A stretch of DNA of 45,662 nucleotides from Planctomycetota bacterium. GTDB lineage: Bacteria; Planctomycetota; Planctomycetia; Planctomycetales; Planctomycetaceae. Both the position numbers and the translations under genes were made by a program. The stretch lies in contig JAHZKX010000079.1 in NCBI GenBank assembly GCA_022600195.1, positions 1 to 45,662 of the forward strand, read 5' to 3'. This document shows, one piece after another, positions 24,693-33,755 of the stretch (its first letter is position 1; each line of letters begins with the position of its first letter). The notes under the pieces are model-generated. The model ran no database searches. It was not told the DNA's origin and saw nothing but the letters and a program-made list of their open reading frames with translations.

Positions 24693-26534
24693 ATGATAGC
24701 AGGAACTCGCTTCTCCGCTCGCGTTTTAATTTTCAGCGCGATTTCTGGCTTAGTGCTCACGAATTCGAATTTGCTGTCTGCGGAAGAACCTTCCATCCAG
24801 ATCAGTCCAAAAAAGCACCAAAGTACAGAGATAGTGCGGAACCCGCAAAATACATTATCAGCAGCCATTCAACGAGAAATGCATTCAGCGCGCCGTATTA
24901 CGAAGCCGCGTGCGCATTCAGCTCAAAAAGAAAAGAAACGCTCTCAAATTCAGCAGATAGGGCTAACTTTGGATCCGAGAGCTCTTTTTCTGAAGAAAAA
25001 CAAACAGACTGTAAAGAAAAAATCTGTTGCAAAACCTCCTGTGCTCAATCGTGGTGGTAAACAAGCAAAAACTCCGCAATATCAAACTGCGATTCCTCAA
25101 CCGAATGCAAAGCCCGGACAGAGTGAAATTCAGCGTCAGTTGGAGTTATTATATCGTAGAGATGGCCGAACGATGCCACCTATGGATTTACAATCATTAC
25201 CAAAAACAGCCAATCCCGGTTCTGTTGCAGGTCGTGGTGCAATCAACCCGGCTCCAAAAACTTCTTCTCAAAAAATCGCTGGGAAACCTCAGCAGAATTC
25301 TTATCATCAACCAGATGATAAGAAGAAATGGTATGATAAGTTTTTGCCAGCTAAAACAAAACATACTCCGAAACGTTTACCGCAATCGCAGCAAATCGTT
25401 AAAAAGGCTCCCGTTGCTGCACCAGCAAAAACTGCGGCTTTGCCCCAATTGCCAGCAGCACCAGCGCCTCTTTCTCGATCAGTCATCACTGCTCCGGAAC
25501 AACCAACTCTCAATGCACAGCCTGTTGTAAAAAGCAAGGCACCTTCAACAGAAGAGCTGGAAGAACTGGAAGAACTGGAAGAACTGGAAGAACTGGAAGA
25601 ACTGGCAGCAGAAGCTGCAGAAGAAGCTGCAGAACGTCTTGAGGAAGAAAAAATGGCTGCTTCTAAAAAGTCAGCAGTGGAAACTCCACAGGTTGCCAAA
25701 AAGACGGTAGAAGCAAGTCAGGAAAGTACCGCGAAAAATCCGGAAGACGAATTCAACAATCTGTTTCCGGAAATGTCTGAAGAAGAAGCGGACAACCGAA
25801 AGAAATCAGTCGTTAAAAAGGAAATACCGAAAACTCCTTTCAGTGGACTGGTCCTCGAAGAAGAAGGTCTGAAAAAGACTGAAGAAAAAGCCTCAAAATC
25901 TGGTGAACCTGCCAAAGAAGCCTCGCAGAAGGTTGCTCAGGAAAAACCCAGGAAAGAAGAAAATCCTTTCGAACCTCAGCCCAAACCTCAGACTGCTCCG
26001 GCAAAAGAACAGAATCCTTTTGAAGTGCCAGTTGAAAAGGTTGTGAAAAAAGATATTGAGAAACCGGTAGTGAATCCATTCAAACCACAGCCGGAACAAA
26101 AACTCGAAAATCCAGCTGCCAAACCAGCAGAGAAAATTGCTTCTACTGAGCAGGATCGTTCCATTGAAAATAAACTGGCACTCATTGCCAGTCGCGGTAA
26201 TATCAAAGGTCTGAAAGGCTTCTGCCCTGTGGCATTACGCGATAACAGACTACTGGTCGACGCTCGACCTGAGTTTAGTTCTTCTTTCAAATCGATGAAC
26301 TATCAGTTTGCTTCACTTGAGAACAAATTGAAATTTGATAGAGAGCCCGCAAAATATGCCCCTGCTGCAGGTGGTAGTGATATTGTCTTGTTAGTCGATC
26401 AACAGGATGATGATGATAAAGAGGGTACCTTGGATTTTGCATCCTGGTACAAAGGCCGACTCTACCTGTTTAGTAGCCAAAAGAACATGGACGTGTTCAT
26501 GAAAACTCCAGCTTTGTATGTTGGCGTTGAATAA
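24693..26534 (+). CDS. Secreted low-complexity protein with C-terminal tandem YHS domains
   Basis: A signal peptide ends near residue 31 (Leu-Ser-Ala-Glu-Glu). The middle 450 residues are Lys/Glu/Pro/Gln-rich and probably disordered; they contain a six-fold Glu-Glu-Leu repeat and several Asn-Pro-Phe motifs. The last 110 residues hold two YHS-like copies: Gly-Phe-Cys-Pro-Val-Ala-Leu with a following Phe/Tyr pattern, then a second copy with Gly-Arg-Leu-Tyr-Leu-Phe-Ser-Ser. YHS domains are linked to metal binding; only one Cys is present in this copy pair. The long frame starts at 24642, but the ATG at 24693 begins the signal peptide and has AGGAG 10 bases upstream. A terminator follows. Its role in the envelope is unknown. 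Confidence 0.85.
   Translation: MIAGTRFSARVLIFSAISGLVLTNSNLLSAEEPSIQISPKKHQSTEIVRNPQNTLSAAIQREMHSARRITKPRAHSAQKEKKRSQIQQIGLTLDPRALFLKKNKQTVKKKSVAKPPVLNRGGKQAKTPQYQTAIPQPNAKPGQSEIQRQLELLYRRDGRTMPPMDLQSLPKTANPGSVAGRGAINPAPKTSSQKIAGKPQQNSYHQPDDKKKWYDKFLPAKTKHTPKRLPQSQQIVKKAPVAAPAKTAALPQLPAAPAPLSRSVITAPEQPTLNAQPVVKSKAPSTEELEELEELEELEELEELAAEAAEEAAERLEEEKMAASKKSAVETPQVAKKTVEASQESTAKNPEDEFNNLFPEMSEEEADNRKKSVVKKEIPKTPFSGLVLEEEGLKKTEEKASKSGEPAKEASQKVAQEKPRKEENPFEPQPKPQTAPAKEQNPFEVPVEKVVKKDIEKPVVNPFKPQPEQKLENPAAKPAEKIASTEQDRSIENKLALIASRGNIKGLKGFCPVALRDNRLLVDARPEFSSSFKSMNYQFASLENKLKFDREPAKYAPAAGGSDIVLLVDQQDDDDKEGTLDFASWYKGRLYLFSSQKNMDVFMKTPALYVGVE
25551..25604 (+). repeat. 9-bp tandem repeat encoding (Glu-Glu-Leu)6
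   Basis: Six head-to-tail copies of GAAGAACTG (the first is GAAGAGCTG) lie inside the YHS-domain gene. Translated, they give a highly acidic amphipathic helix that continues into Ala/Glu-rich sequence. The opposite strand reads as a long Ser run, which is an artefact of the repeat. Confidence 0.95.
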
Positions 26535-26564
26535 TCTGTGAGCTTTGTTCCTGCTGCTCCTGGT

Positions 26565-26606
26565 AAGCTCCCGATAATCTGATTGATTATCGGGAGCTTT
26601 CTTTAT
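26565..26606 (+). terminator. Intrinsic terminator after the YHS-domain gene
   Basis: A perfect 15-bp stem (AAGCTCCCGATAATC, 26565-26579, with 26585-26599) closes a 5-base loop and leads into a T-rich tail (TTTCTTTATT). Confidence 0.9.
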
Positions 26607-26630
26607 TGAGCACGATCACTTCGTTTATTC

Positions 26631-27530
26631 TTATTTATACAGATTGACTGAAAACCAGCGCGAAGAAACAATTGCCTCACCAGCAATTAATAATTTCCGC
26701 CATCGTGGAAGTTCCGCGCGGGACGAATAAACATCATAATCTGATCGTTCTATTTCATTCAGAACACCGCCGTAAAGACGATACATGGCTTTGAGAATAC
26801 CTTGTCCCGCGGGTGAGATATAATCAAATAATCGTTCTGAACTTTGATAAAACTCTCTTGTTCTTTGCACTTCAAACTGCATTAAACTTCTGAACCGCTC
26901 ATCATAAATCTTTGATTGAATATCGGTTCGCGAGTAACCAAATCGATCTAAGTCTTCTTGAGGAACATAGACACGCCCCATCTCTACATCTTCTGTCAAA
27001 TCTCGCAGAATATTCGTCATTTGAAAAGCCAGGCCACATTCTATCCCGGCTTCGAAGGCCCGATCGTCATGAAATCCCCAGATATGGATACAACACAATC
27101 CCACGACACCGGCAACGCGATAACAATATTCAGCCAGTTCATCAAACGTTTGAAAAGCAATCGGCTGTAGATCTGACTCAACACCTGTGATCACTTCAAA
27201 AAAATACTTTGAAGGAATCTCGTAACGTTGAATCACATCCAGCAATGCCGGGAAACAGGGATCATAGATTTGGTCTTTCGGGATTTGCTTGTACTCCAAA
27301 ACGTTTTGAAGTTCCCTTCGCCACTGTTTGAGAGATTCGACACGTTCATCAGTGATACATTGTGGTTGATCACCCAGGTCATCGACAGTTCTCATGTAAG
27401 CGTATAACACGCACATGGCCTGAAACTGCTCCTTGCGTAATCCCAGAAAGGAATAATAGAAGTTTTTCGCCGTATGTTTTGCCAGTTGCTGACAGTAAGC
27501 ATAGGAATCGGAAAGCGAAAAATCGGTCAT
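26631..27530 (-). CDS. Squalene/phytoene synthase family protein
   Basis: Enzymes of this family condense two farnesyl or geranylgeranyl diphosphates head to head. Both Asp-rich metal-diphosphate motifs are present: D50-x3-D54 in Val-Asp-Asp-Leu-Gly-Asp, and Asp-Leu-Thr-Glu-Asp near 176-180 after Asn-Ile-Leu-Arg. The segment Gly-Arg-Val-Tyr-Val-Pro-Gln-Glu-Asp is typical of the HpnC/HpnD/CrtB group. The 299-residue length is normal. The sequence alone does not separate a hopanoid (HpnC/HpnD) from a carotenoid (CrtB) role; no partner such as hpnE or shc is adjacent. It converges with the YHS gene across that gene's terminator. Confidence 0.9.
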   Translation of the reverse strand: MTDFSLSDSYAYCQQLAKHTAKNFYYSFLGLRKEQFQAMCVLYAYMRTVDDLGDQPQCITDERVESLKQWRRELQNVLEYKQIPKDQIYDPCFPALLDVIQRYEIPSKYFFEVITGVESDLQPIAFQTFDELAEYCYRVAGVVGLCCIHIWGFHDDRAFEAGIECGLAFQMTNILRDLTEDVEMGRVYVPQEDLDRFGYSRTDIQSKIYDERFRSLMQFEVQRTREFYQSSERLFDYISPAGQGILKAMYRLYGGVLNEIERSDYDVYSSRAELPRWRKLLIAGEAIVSSRWFSVNLYK

Positions 27531-27894
27531 CGAAACTCATAAATGGGCGAAAGGGCTGAAAGGTTTGAAATCATTGAAAGCCATGATAACCATGGGCGTA
27601 TCAAATGAAAATCCGCCATGATCCAGCGGAACTTCGTGACCTGGAAATTAATCGCTGATATCAATTTTATTGACCGTAATTCTCAAATAAACGTAATTAC
27701 ACTGTTTTTCAGATTGAATCAGCGAATGTCGTACAGAATATTACGGCTGGATTTTGCCTGAATATCCCCTAAAAAACAGATAAATCCAAGTTCACTCTGG
27801 CTCATCTTTAAAACCGTATGAAGTAACCAAAGCGCTTCTGCAATTCTAACGTAAGAATAGTAAAGCAGATCAATTCTGTTCACGCACAACAGGA

Positions 27895-27909
27895 GTAATT
27901 GCAAATTAC
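27895..27909. promoter_or_regulatory. Palindrome, possible operator
   Basis: GTAATT-GCA-AATTAC is a perfect inverted repeat with a 3-base centre, 12 bp before the -35 candidate of the DUF1559 gene. A regulator site is plausible; there is no partner to name. Confidence 0.3.
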
Positions 27910-27921
27910 TTGCATTAGACA

Positions 27922-27949
27922 TTGACTCACGCAAACGTTTTGCAATAAT
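27922..27949 (+). promoter_or_regulatory. Candidate sigma-70-type promoter for the DUF1559 gene
   Basis: TTGACT and AATAAT, each one mismatch from consensus, are separated by 16 bp. Transcription would start near 27956, 46 bases before the ATG at 28002. The spacer contains the inverted repeat GCAAA-CGT-TTTGC (27931-27943), where a bound protein would block polymerase. Confidence 0.45.
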
Positions 27950-28001
27950 GATTGTGTTGTTGCACTTATTTTATATTCTTTTTCGAACAGGCGTCTTTGA
28001 T

Positions 28002-28904
28002 ATGAACAGATTCAATCACCCCCGACGTGGCTTCACGTTGATCGAGCTTTTGGTAGTGATCGCGATTATTGCCATTCTGATCGCCTTACTGTTACCAGCC
28101 GTTCAACAGGCACGTGAAGCAGCCCGTCGTAGTACTTGTAAGAACAATTTAAAACAAATAGGGTTAGCCCTTCATAACTACCACGAAACGCACTCCATCT
28201 TTCCTCCCGGTTGGATCGGTGTTGAACCCGGCGTAGGCGCCAATGTTGAATTTGGCAGTGGTTGGGGTTGGAATACGATGGTTCTTCCCTACCTCGATCA
28301 ATCCAATTTATATAATAAAATCGACTTCAGCCTTGATATTAATAATGTCAATCAGGCGAGCGGGATCGTCAATGTAATTCTTCCGTCAACTCGCTGCCCC
28401 TCTGACCCAGCTCCGAATACGTTTGAACTTGCTGAGGAAGGAAACCCGGGAAACATCCTGGCTGAGCTTGCAGTTGCCAATTACATAGGAGTCTTCGGCA
28501 GTGACGAATTGGATTCCTGTGAAACAGTTCCCGCGGGATCTGCCTGCAAGAGCACAGGACTCTTCTATCATAACAGTAATACCCGATTCCGTGATATTAC
28601 TGACGGATTATCTCAAACTCTGATTACAGGCGAACGAAAGACCGACGGTAATCAGGGATGGTATTCTACCTGGGTCGGTGCGGTTCCAGAGGGAGAAGAA
28701 ACATTTGCACGTGTACTGGGAGCAACCGACCATGTCCCGAACTATTTTGCCTCCCACTTCGATGATTTCAGTAGTCACCATGTTGGCGGTGCACAGTTTC
28801 TTTTCGGTGATGGCCGCGTTCGTTTTATTTCCGAGAACATAGATCACGGAGTCTACCAGTCTCTCTCAAGTATCAGAGGCGGAGAAATCACGAACTTTGA
28901 TTAA
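28002..28904 (+). CDS. DUF1559 prepilin-like protein
   Basis: A member of the large planctomycete DUF1559 family. The N-terminus is a class III-type prepilin signal: a short basic leader, then Arg-Gly-Phe-Thr-Leu-Ile-Glu-Leu-Leu with a 20-residue hydrophobic helix, so cleavage is expected between Gly and Phe with methylation of Phe. The rest is a secreted pseudopilin-like globular domain with four to six Cys and the C-terminal Gly-Gly-Ala-x-Phe-x-Phe-Gly-Asp-Gly segment. Such proteins occur in dozens of copies per genome; their function is unresolved. The frame opens earlier at 27948, but the family starts at the ATG at 28002. A terminator follows. Confidence 0.95.
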   Translation: MNRFNHPRRGFTLIELLVVIAIIAILIALLLPAVQQAREAARRSTCKNNLKQIGLALHNYHETHSIFPPGWIGVEPGVGANVEFGSGWGWNTMVLPYLDQSNLYNKIDFSLDINNVNQASGIVNVILPSTRCPSDPAPNTFELAEEGNPGNILAELAVANYIGVFGSDELDSCETVPAGSACKSTGLFYHNSNTRFRDITDGLSQTLITGERKTDGNQGWYSTWVGAVPEGEETFARVLGATDHVPNYFASHFDDFSSHHVGGAQFLFGDGRVRFISENIDHGVYQSLSSIRGGEITNFD

Positions 28905-28961
28905 TTTTCCATCATGCAGTCTCATGTGCTGATCACGTGCGATTTGAAAATGCGATGAAAG

Positions 28962-28998
28962 ACGACCAATCCCGTTCTAAAACGGTTGGTCGTTTTTT
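28962..28998 (+). terminator. Intrinsic terminator after the DUF1559 gene
   Basis: ACGACCAA (28962-28969) pairs with TTGGTCGT (28986-28993); inside it CCGTT pairs with AACGG around a CTAA loop, leaving a 2-base bulge. Six T residues end it. Confidence 0.9.
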
Positions 28999-29103
28999 AT
29001 TCACTTCTATGCCAATAGACTTTGCAGCAAGCAGACAAGCGGTTAACCTGAAAGAAACCAACGGTTATTCTTTCGCTTTACCATGCACCAAAGGGATATC
29101 GTG

Positions 29104-30804
29104 ATGCACTTGGCCAGAAAAAACAAACTGAATGTCTGGTTCATCTGTTTGTTGTTTTCGATACTCTGCCTGACCTTACTATATCAATCGGCTTCTGCCG
29201 ATCTGGCTTTGTTACAGAAACCAAGAAACACAAAACAGAAGTCTCCCAAACAGTCAAAGCAGCCTCTCTGCAATGTAACATTGCGACTGGTTGAAATCGA
29301 CCAAAGTGGAAACAAAAACATCGTTCCCGGAATGCTGCGTATTCTGGATAACCAGGGAATACCAATACCCATTCCAAATTTACTGAACCGTGGAAAAGGA
29401 GTGAAAGCCAGTTCAGAGTCGGAACAAAAGGGTATTTACAGCTGGTCTGTGGTTCCACAGGAAGTTCAAATTCAACTTCCCCAGACCAGGTTAACCTTAC
29501 AAACGATTTCCGGACTGGAAACAGAGCGCACACAGAAAACAATCGATTTCACTAATAAATCAACTCATGACGTTACACTTGTTTTGAAACGTTTTTCCAA
29601 CCTAAGCTCAAACTACAAAACAGCCAACACTCATCTGCATATCATGAAACTCAATCGAGCGGAATGTAATCAGTATTTGAAACAAATTCCTGCCGCAGAC
29701 CGACTCGATCTGGTCTTCATATCACACCTGGAACGCGCGATCGCAGATAAAGAATACATTACGAATCGTTACACAAAGTCAGATCTGAAATCCTTATCCA
29801 GAGAATCTGGGATCTTATTTGGATGGGGTGAAGAACATCGACATAACAGTTCCGGATACGACGAAGGTTATGGCCATGTGATGTTGCTCAATATTAAAAA
29901 GCTGATTCAACCTGTCAGTATTGGTCCCGGCATCATGAAACAGGGCACCGATGGAATTCCATTGGCTCGGGGAATCAATACTGCTCTCAGAGATCAGGCT
30001 ACTGCCATCTGGTGCCATAATGCCTGGGGAATAGAATGCACTCCTAACGTTGTCCAAGGCAACATACATGCCTTGAATATTTTTGATGGCGGAACACGCA
30101 GCTCGTATGAGAACAGTTTCTACCAATATCTAAACGCCGGTTACAAAATTCCTTTCTCGACCGGTACCGACTGGTTTCAGTATGACTTTTCACGTGTATA
30201 TGCTGCTATGAAACCACCCTTAACAGTAGCCACCTGGCTGGAACACCTGAAAGCGGGACAAACTTTTATTACAAATGGGCCGTTACTGGATCTTCAAATT
30301 AATAACAAAACGATCGGCGACCAACTGAAACTCTCGAATGAAAAGAACCAAATCACGATCCGCGCTACCGGAAAAGGACGTATTGATTTTGAACGTTTGG
30401 AATTAATTCATAATGGAAAGGTGATCAAAACTCAGAAAACTACTCCGGTAGAGAACCATTTCGAAGCACGTTTCGAATTCAAATTGAAAATAAACCAACC
30501 CGGCTGGATTGCCTTACGAACTCCCTCTCCCTCCGTCCCCCCAGACCCAAAACGACAACAGAAAACACCGTTGAACGAATATGGTCGTGAATTGTTTTCG
30601 CATACCAGTCCGGTTTATCTGGAATGGGAAGGCGAGACACTGTTTGATATGAAACAGGCACGGGCGTTACTGGCAGAGATGAAGCAAAGTCGGGACAAAA
30701 TTGCAAAACGATTTCTATTTGCTGATGAGCATGAACGCGCCCATGTTCTGGATGTCTACTCTGACGGCATCGAGGAATTATCACGCCAAATCAAAGCACA
30801 ATAA
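29104..30804 (+). CDS. CehA/McbA family metallohydrolase
   Basis: CehA/McbA proteins are PHP-like metal-dependent hydrolases; characterised members cleave carbamate or ester bonds, but most have unknown substrates. A signal peptide (about 14-33) precedes a beta-rich N-terminal domain. The metal site residues are seen in Asn-Thr-His-Leu-His near 176, Gly-Glu-Glu-His-Arg-His near 240, Trp-Cys-His-Asn near 303 and Gly-Thr-Asp-Trp near 353. The final 200 residues are beta-sandwich-like with a charged helical tail. AAGGG 8 bases upstream supports the ATG at 29104 over that at 29083. A second CehA/McbA protein is encoded on the other strand 0.4 kb away. Confidence 0.87.
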   Translation: MHLARKNKLNVWFICLLFSILCLTLLYQSASADLALLQKPRNTKQKSPKQSKQPLCNVTLRLVEIDQSGNKNIVPGMLRILDNQGIPIPIPNLLNRGKGVKASSESEQKGIYSWSVVPQEVQIQLPQTRLTLQTISGLETERTQKTIDFTNKSTHDVTLVLKRFSNLSSNYKTANTHLHIMKLNRAECNQYLKQIPAADRLDLVFISHLERAIADKEYITNRYTKSDLKSLSRESGILFGWGEEHRHNSSGYDEGYGHVMLLNIKKLIQPVSIGPGIMKQGTDGIPLARGINTALRDQATAIWCHNAWGIECTPNVVQGNIHALNIFDGGTRSSYENSFYQYLNAGYKIPFSTGTDWFQYDFSRVYAAMKPPLTVATWLEHLKAGQTFITNGPLLDLQINNKTIGDQLKLSNEKNQITIRATGKGRIDFERLELIHNGKVIKTQKTTPVENHFEARFEFKLKINQPGWIALRTPSPSVPPDPKRQQKTPLNEYGRELFSHTSPVYLEWEGETLFDMKQARALLAEMKQSRDKIAKRFLFADEHERAHVLDVYSDGIEELSRQIKAQ

Positions 30805-30914
30805 AGACTCTCTATGCAGGCTCTTGAGTCTCAGAGAAATTTCACCTAAGATGAGGGGCCCGGCAGAGGTTATTCCATTGCTTGCCATTTTTGACTTCAG
30901 AAAGACTTTTAGAT

Positions 30915-31175
30915 ATGAATCGATTCCAACTCACTCTGGTGACCCTGATCTCATTATTCAGTTCGCCACAGCTTTTTGCACATTCGGGACATGGATCAAC
31001 TGAGGCCATCAATCCAAATGGGATTCTGCACTATTTGACAGAACCAATTCATCTGGCTCCTTTTGCCGCAATTGCTCTGTTTGTATTACTGTTGGTAATT
31101 GGTAGAAAATATCGACAGCGATCTCGTGAACAGCGCCAGCTGGTTGTCATCCCGCGCAATAAAAATCAGAACTAA
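30915..31175 (+). CDS. Small His/Gly-bearing membrane protein
   Basis: An 86-residue protein with a signal-peptide-like N-terminus ending near Leu-Phe-Ala, then the short motif His-Ser-Gly-His-Gly, a soluble stretch, one transmembrane helix (about 45-63) and a basic cytoplasmic tail rich in Arg and Gln. I recognise no named family; a loose resemblance to pieces of HupE/UreJ-type metal-uptake proteins lies only in the His-x-x-His segment. The frame opens at 30882, but the ATG at 30915 begins the signal peptide; the ribosome site is poor. It lies 110 bp after one CehA/McbA gene and ends 12 bp from the stop of the other. Metal binding is a guess. Confidence 0.65.
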   Translation: MNRFQLTLVTLISLFSSPQLFAHSGHGSTEAINPNGILHYLTEPIHLAPFAAIALFVLLLVIGRKYRQRSREQRQLVVIPRNKNQN

Positions 31176-31187
31176 AACTAACGTGTA

Positions 31188-33707
31188 TCAATTACGTTCG
31201 GCAGCTTCTTCAGCTCGCTGGAGATAAGTACGGATAGCACGTTGATAAGTTTTCTCTGCTTCGATTCTTTCATGTGCGCCAATGATTTTGTGTCGGTTCT
31301 TCCAGAGCAGTTTTATCGTTTCGGCACACCAGAGTGCGCTCTCGCGCGAAGCACGAATCGGCTGTTGATTCACTATGACATTCACAGGATTCGTATGTAG
31401 TTGCGGAAACTGTCGTAAGGCAATCCAGCTACTTTGCTTTACAGGAACTGTAAATGTGAGTTGATGAATTTTTCCATCAGCGGGAACAGATTGCTTTGCA
31501 ACGACCCGACCATTTTGCACAATCTCTACTTCCCTTTGTCCGCCTGTTACATAATTTGCGTTTCGAGGTGCATGCAGAATGCGTGTATCTCCCAGTGCAC
31601 GCGGACCTTCGGGAGGATCCAACAATCCATAAGCGACCGCTTTGGGAGTTTCTGCGGAAAAGGAAACACTGGCTTTAATTTCCACGGTTCCCGGCTCGCT
31701 GAGTGGAACCTCTTTAAATCCCGGAGCCTGACCATTCACTTGAAAGTGGAGTGCATGTGCAAAACCATCAGAGACATAAGAACGGCCCTGTTTGATTCCC
31801 AGGCACCATTGACTGAAGTCTAGTACATCAATCTCACCGAGTTGTACATAAACTCTTCCCTGCCCGACACGTCGGCTGCTCATGCAGGGAAAATCGGTTT
31901 CACCACTGACCTTCAAGGGATATCCGCAATTCATGATGTGATACCAGGTGTTCAATTCCGGAATGCGTTCTGTATCCATCGCACTGATAAAATCACAGAC
32001 GCCTTCAGCAGTGCTCACACAAATCTCCATTGCACCACCTCCATTCATCTCCGGAACTGCCAGATTCGGCAATGCATCAGCCGCCTGTTCTAATGCGAGC
32101 GTTAACTCTCCTATGCTCAATTCCCCGTTGCCATCACCATCTATTTGTTCGAACGATTCAGGTAACAGTCCCTCAGCTGCTTCTTTGGAACTCAATGTTT
32201 TCGACTGATTTTGATCGAGGTTCAAAAGCAATCTCTGTGCAGCCTGGGGAGGATTGACCCTTAGTGCCGAGTGAGGATATCCTGTTACTCCCCCCTGCTT
32301 CTGACACCAGCGCATCACGGGCACTGTCCAGGTTGGCCATCCTTTGGTGGTCCCCAATGTGCCGGGATACGTTTGGTTCTGAAGATTCAACAGACAAACA
32401 TGGCCCAAAGCGGCTGAACCAAAGCCACTGATTTCCAAATCATATTTCAGGACAGTCATAGGTTCGCTGACCCGATCTGCGGTAGAAGTAAAGAACTGGC
32501 GCTGCGCCTCAAAACAGGGACCCCAGGTTAAAACGCACCCTACATTCAGGCCTTCCCCCTTCACCTGATTGAACATATCACGGGGAGTGACTCCCTTGGT
32601 AGGATTATCATAGTGCGCACAGCCGGCTGCATGAATGTGATGATCGCCGGAATAAAAGCCAAACTCTTGCGGATTCACCCAACGCTTTAATTCCACTTCA
32701 ATAGTTTGAGGAGTAGCTGCTGAGATCATCACATTTTTTGTTAATCTCTGATACTCGGGGCCACGGCTGAATTCCATTTGTAATTTGCCAGAAGGAAGTA
32801 GAACTGTGTCTCCATCCAGACGATAAATTTGTGGTTGAAAAAAGAAATCGGGAGCCAGCCGCTTAGCCTGCAGGGGAAAGACCCGGCCTTGTTGATCACG
32901 AAATTCCAGTCGGGCTGCCGAAGGTTTACCATCAAAATCTTTGATGGATAGTTTCACCGGAACTGCCGGTTGAACATTGAATAAAACAGGAACTTCACCA
33001 CGAAAGCCAATATCCTGTGTTCCCGCACCTACATCAAATCCGAGAGTCGCTTCTCGTTTTCCGGATTCGTGACTGTAGATTAATGCCAGAGCATATTCCA
33101 CCTGCAGACCACTTAGCTTGATCGTCATGGGACTCGCTTGAAACATTTCGACTGCCAGAAAACGATCAGTCGCATTTTGCTTATTTTCATTCTGATTTAA
33201 TTCGGTTTGTGCTTGCCGTTTCAAGCTGTTTAATGCAGCACCAGAATAAACGGCACCTGTCTGGGGACTGGAAATGTGTAACTGCCGCGTGACTGTACTA
33301 TGATTGCTGACCTTGATAATAAAAGGCGTAAAACCTCCCTGCTGCAAAATCGCTTGAGCAGGTCCACGGGCCACTTTGGTACGCACTTCGGGATTGAGAG
33401 AAACAACACACAACACTTCAGAATCGATTAATTTCTGAATGGCTTTCGCATCGCGGCGGCCACAGGCAGCTTTTAATTTTAGAGTCAGTGATTCGGGAAG
33501 TGGAGAACCCAGATAATCGAGAGCCGAAATGAGCCGTTTTACGTTGGCTGCCAGTGGCTGCCCTTCCACTTCTTCAACTTCGGGTTGATGATCTGCGCGA
33601 ACCGTGTGGAATGGAACCAGAGCCAAAAACAGACAGTATAGAAGCCCCTTCAGAAAAGACACTCGCAGAGTATTTCTCTTCTCACCAGGGAAACCGCATA
33701 AAATCAT
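31188..33707 (-). CDS. CehA/McbA family metallohydrolase with inserted EF-hand pair
   Basis: A large (839 residues) secreted member of the CehA/McbA group. After a signal peptide (about 17-35) come long beta-rich domains, then the metal-site region: Gly-Asp-His-His-Ile-His near 352, Cys-Ala-His-Tyr after it, and Ser-Gly-Glu-Thr-Asp-Phe further on. Between about 495 and 535 two calcium-binding loops appear, the second a canonical EF-hand (Asp-Gly-Asp-Gly-Asn-Gly-Glu-Leu-Ser-Ile-Gly-Glu-Leu). GGGAGG 6 bases before the ATG at 33707 fixes the start. It follows a lipoprotein mutarotase gene by 48 bp, probably one operon. Substrate unknown; the calcium loops suggest an extracytoplasmic site of action. 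Confidence 0.88.
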   Translation of the reverse strand: MILCGFPGEKRNTLRVSFLKGLLYCLFLALVPFHTVRADHQPEVEEVEGQPLAANVKRLISALDYLGSPLPESLTLKLKAACGRRDAKAIQKLIDSEVLCVVSLNPEVRTKVARGPAQAILQQGGFTPFIIKVSNHSTVTRQLHISSPQTGAVYSGAALNSLKRQAQTELNQNENKQNATDRFLAVEMFQASPMTIKLSGLQVEYALALIYSHESGKREATLGFDVGAGTQDIGFRGEVPVLFNVQPAVPVKLSIKDFDGKPSAARLEFRDQQGRVFPLQAKRLAPDFFFQPQIYRLDGDTVLLPSGKLQMEFSRGPEYQRLTKNVMISAATPQTIEVELKRWVNPQEFGFYSGDHHIHAAGCAHYDNPTKGVTPRDMFNQVKGEGLNVGCVLTWGPCFEAQRQFFTSTADRVSEPMTVLKYDLEISGFGSAALGHVCLLNLQNQTYPGTLGTTKGWPTWTVPVMRWCQKQGGVTGYPHSALRVNPPQAAQRLLLNLDQNQSKTLSSKEAAEGLLPESFEQIDGDGNGELSIGELTLALEQAADALPNLAVPEMNGGGAMEICVSTAEGVCDFISAMDTERIPELNTWYHIMNCGYPLKVSGETDFPCMSSRRVGQGRVYVQLGEIDVLDFSQWCLGIKQGRSYVSDGFAHALHFQVNGQAPGFKEVPLSEPGTVEIKASVSFSAETPKAVAYGLLDPPEGPRALGDTRILHAPRNANYVTGGQREVEIVQNGRVVAKQSVPADGKIHQLTFTVPVKQSSWIALRQFPQLHTNPVNVIVNQQPIRASRESALWCAETIKLLWKNRHKIIGAHERIEAEKTYQRAIRTYLQRAEEAAERN

Positions 33708-33755
33708 TGAGAGCCTCCCATTCAAATTCAGGAATGCCACATCTTTTCCCGCTCG

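Larger units (their letters stand above)
27531..28001. other. Intergenic region upstream of the DUF1559 gene
   Basis: About 470 bases, AT-rich. A 67-71 codon open frame on the minus strand (27719-27934) lacks a good start and recognisable family and is not called. The right end holds a promoter candidate and two short inverted repeats for the DUF1559 gene. Confidence 0.5.

Noticed and set aside
25307-25699. Ser-rich open frame opposite the YHS gene
   Set aside because: It is the reverse reading of the Glu-Glu-Leu repeat.
27719-27934. 71-codon open frame on the minus strand
   Set aside because: Starts with TTG, no good ribosome site, no recognisable family, and its end overlaps the promoter candidate of the DUF1559 gene.
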